Assembly (NCBI GenBank): GCA_036426205.1
Contig: CM071579.1
Location: 19,041,480-19,105,479 of the forward strand
Length of the DNA: 64,000 bases
From: Ascaphus truei
Lineage: Eukaryota > Chordata > Amphibia > Anura > Ascaphidae
Reading direction: 5' to 3'
Positions 62,781-64,000 of this stretch are shown here, piece by piece. The stretch's first letter is position 1. Every line of letters begins with the position of its first letter. The notes beneath the pieces were generated by a model. The model saw only the letters and a program-made list of their open reading frames with translations. It ran no database searches and was not told where the DNA came from. A program made the position numbers and the translations under genes.

Positions 62781-64000
62781 ATAATGGAGCACACAAGATG
62801 CAGCAACGTAAACTCTGCCGCCACCACCTAGTTATCAAGATAGCCAAGAGGGAACAGTGACAAGTCTCAAAGAAACCCTGAGCTTTAAAGCAACAATGCA
62901 TTTACAAACAGGCCCCATTAAAGAGAGGAGTTCTGCTGTACACTCTCCACTTTACATTGTTATCGCCTCTATCTGTCATATGAAATATCCCAAGCACTGA
63001 ACCCTGCCTGTGCTGAGCTCAAGCCACCTTATTGTTGACCTGAATATATATTATATAGGTTCCATGTTGTGCTCATGGGAATCGGAGTACTGTGACAACA
63101 TAACCACAGAGAGTGTCTTAGATCCCTACCAAAACACACCTACACAAACCGAGGAGACACCTCTGAACACACCTGAGATACAGAACGTGGGAAATAAACT
63201 CATTGAAATATGCAAATTGGCTTTTTTTCCCCAGGTACCTTAGGTGGGCTGCATATGTTAGTTACATAGTGAAGATATACTGTATATGTTTTACAGATAA
63301 GTGTTTTCTCTCTCTCAGAAAAGACTTGGCAAATCACTAGCAAACTGCCAAACTCGCAAAATAATTTGAAAAGCGTCTCATGATTTGCAAACGCATCTTG
63401 ATAACAGCTGTGAAACTTGCATGATTCATGGTACGTAGCCGTGCAAACGAAATCCTCTTTTCATACTGTTTTGTGGAACGCACCGTGAAACGTTGTTCTA
63501 AAACAAACTGAAAAAATGATGTTTTTAATAAAAGATAACATTTGTACAACCGTCGGCCTATATTTCTTTCAAGTGCGTGCCGTTCAGATAATAAAAGGAA
63601 TTACATCCTATAACAGCGTGCCAGCCTCTGTGACCGTGTATTCACTTTCATAAAGCATTTCTAAAACGCTAATGTCATGTCAATATCCTCTATCTTTGGG
63701 ACATTCTTTTCCAGCCAAGAAGGTGAAATTATAGAGCTTTTAAAAACATTGATTTTTGTTTCTCCCCCCCACCCCCCCACCAATCCCTGCTCCAGGGAAA
63801 TGGCGTGTCACAGGCCCTTCTTTATAATACTGGTAATGGTGCCAGTGCAAATACAATAATTACTTACGTCTGACCGAAGCACCAGCCTGTGAAGTATGAG
63901 CTGAAGTTCAAATGACGCAGCCTTTTTGCTCTTTGCTTTATACTACCTGTTCTGAATATTTAACAAAACAAGAATAAAAAAAAACCCTACTGCCCATAAG
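62781..64000. other. No recognisable feature
   Basis: AT-rich unassigned sequence to the end of the window. Confidence 0.5.

Overview
This window looks like intergenic or deep-intronic DNA from a large, repeat-rich vertebrate genome, most likely an amphibian and probably a frog. I found no intact host protein-coding gene, rRNA, tRNA gene or CRISPR array. The organism call is inference. It rests on eukaryotic features (tRNA-derived SINE, L2/CR1-like LINE tails, a chromodomain Ty3/gypsy element, hAT and Harbinger MITEs, microsatellites), on CpG depletion outside a few islands, and on a dense hAT-like MITE family centred on CAGGTCAGGTTTTCAGGATA that I associate with anuran sequence. The species cannot be named from sequence alone.

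Layout. 0-6 kb: a GC-rich minisatellite, a (TG)n run, a nested pair of TA-target MITEs, and a 25-bp minisatellite carrying YY1-like sites. 6-19 kb: SINE pieces, a Harbinger-like MITE with TAA duplications, a MITE studded with RFX/CRE-like motifs, and two CpG-rich LTR-like blocks. 19-23 kb: pyrimidine-rich satellites, then a CpG island enclosed by TA-CAGGCAGTCCT inverted ends with a possible first exon. 23-27 kb: two hAT-like MITEs, one split by an 898-bp solo LTR, the other split by a large palindromic element that itself holds a LINE tail and a hairpin MITE. 29-34 kb: GC-rich repeat, 1.7 kb of C/T-only minisatellite, a solo LTR, two back-to-back Harbinger-like MITEs sharing a TTA, and a 30-bp minisatellite. 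34.3-40.3 kb: one complete but frameshifted Ty3/gypsy chromovirus on the minus strand, with both LTRs and a TAGTG target duplication. 43-49 kb: a LINE 3' end with a 192-codon open reverse-transcriptase C-terminus, more hAT-like MITEs, and a Harbinger-like MITE inserted inside an inverted copy of itself. 50-64 kb: further MITEs, a second member of the solo-LTR family, and a 1.8-kb 23-bp minisatellite.

Nothing here functions as an operon or pathway. The organising principle is insertion of elements into elements. Target-site duplications read directly from the sequence fix the boundaries of about 15 insertions and their relative order. The most unusual cross-cutting signal is that several otherwise different repeats carry a short perfect hairpin followed at once by GAAA, often as GAAACGCGT. 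This resembles the stem II/GAAA half of a hammerhead ribozyme core, and two of these loci also carry a 42-43 bp snap-back inverted repeat.

Part of the window (the middle of the 59.5-61.3 kb array and much of the gypsy element) shows many single-base indels, so local base accuracy may be poor. Boundaries without a stated target duplication are approximate.
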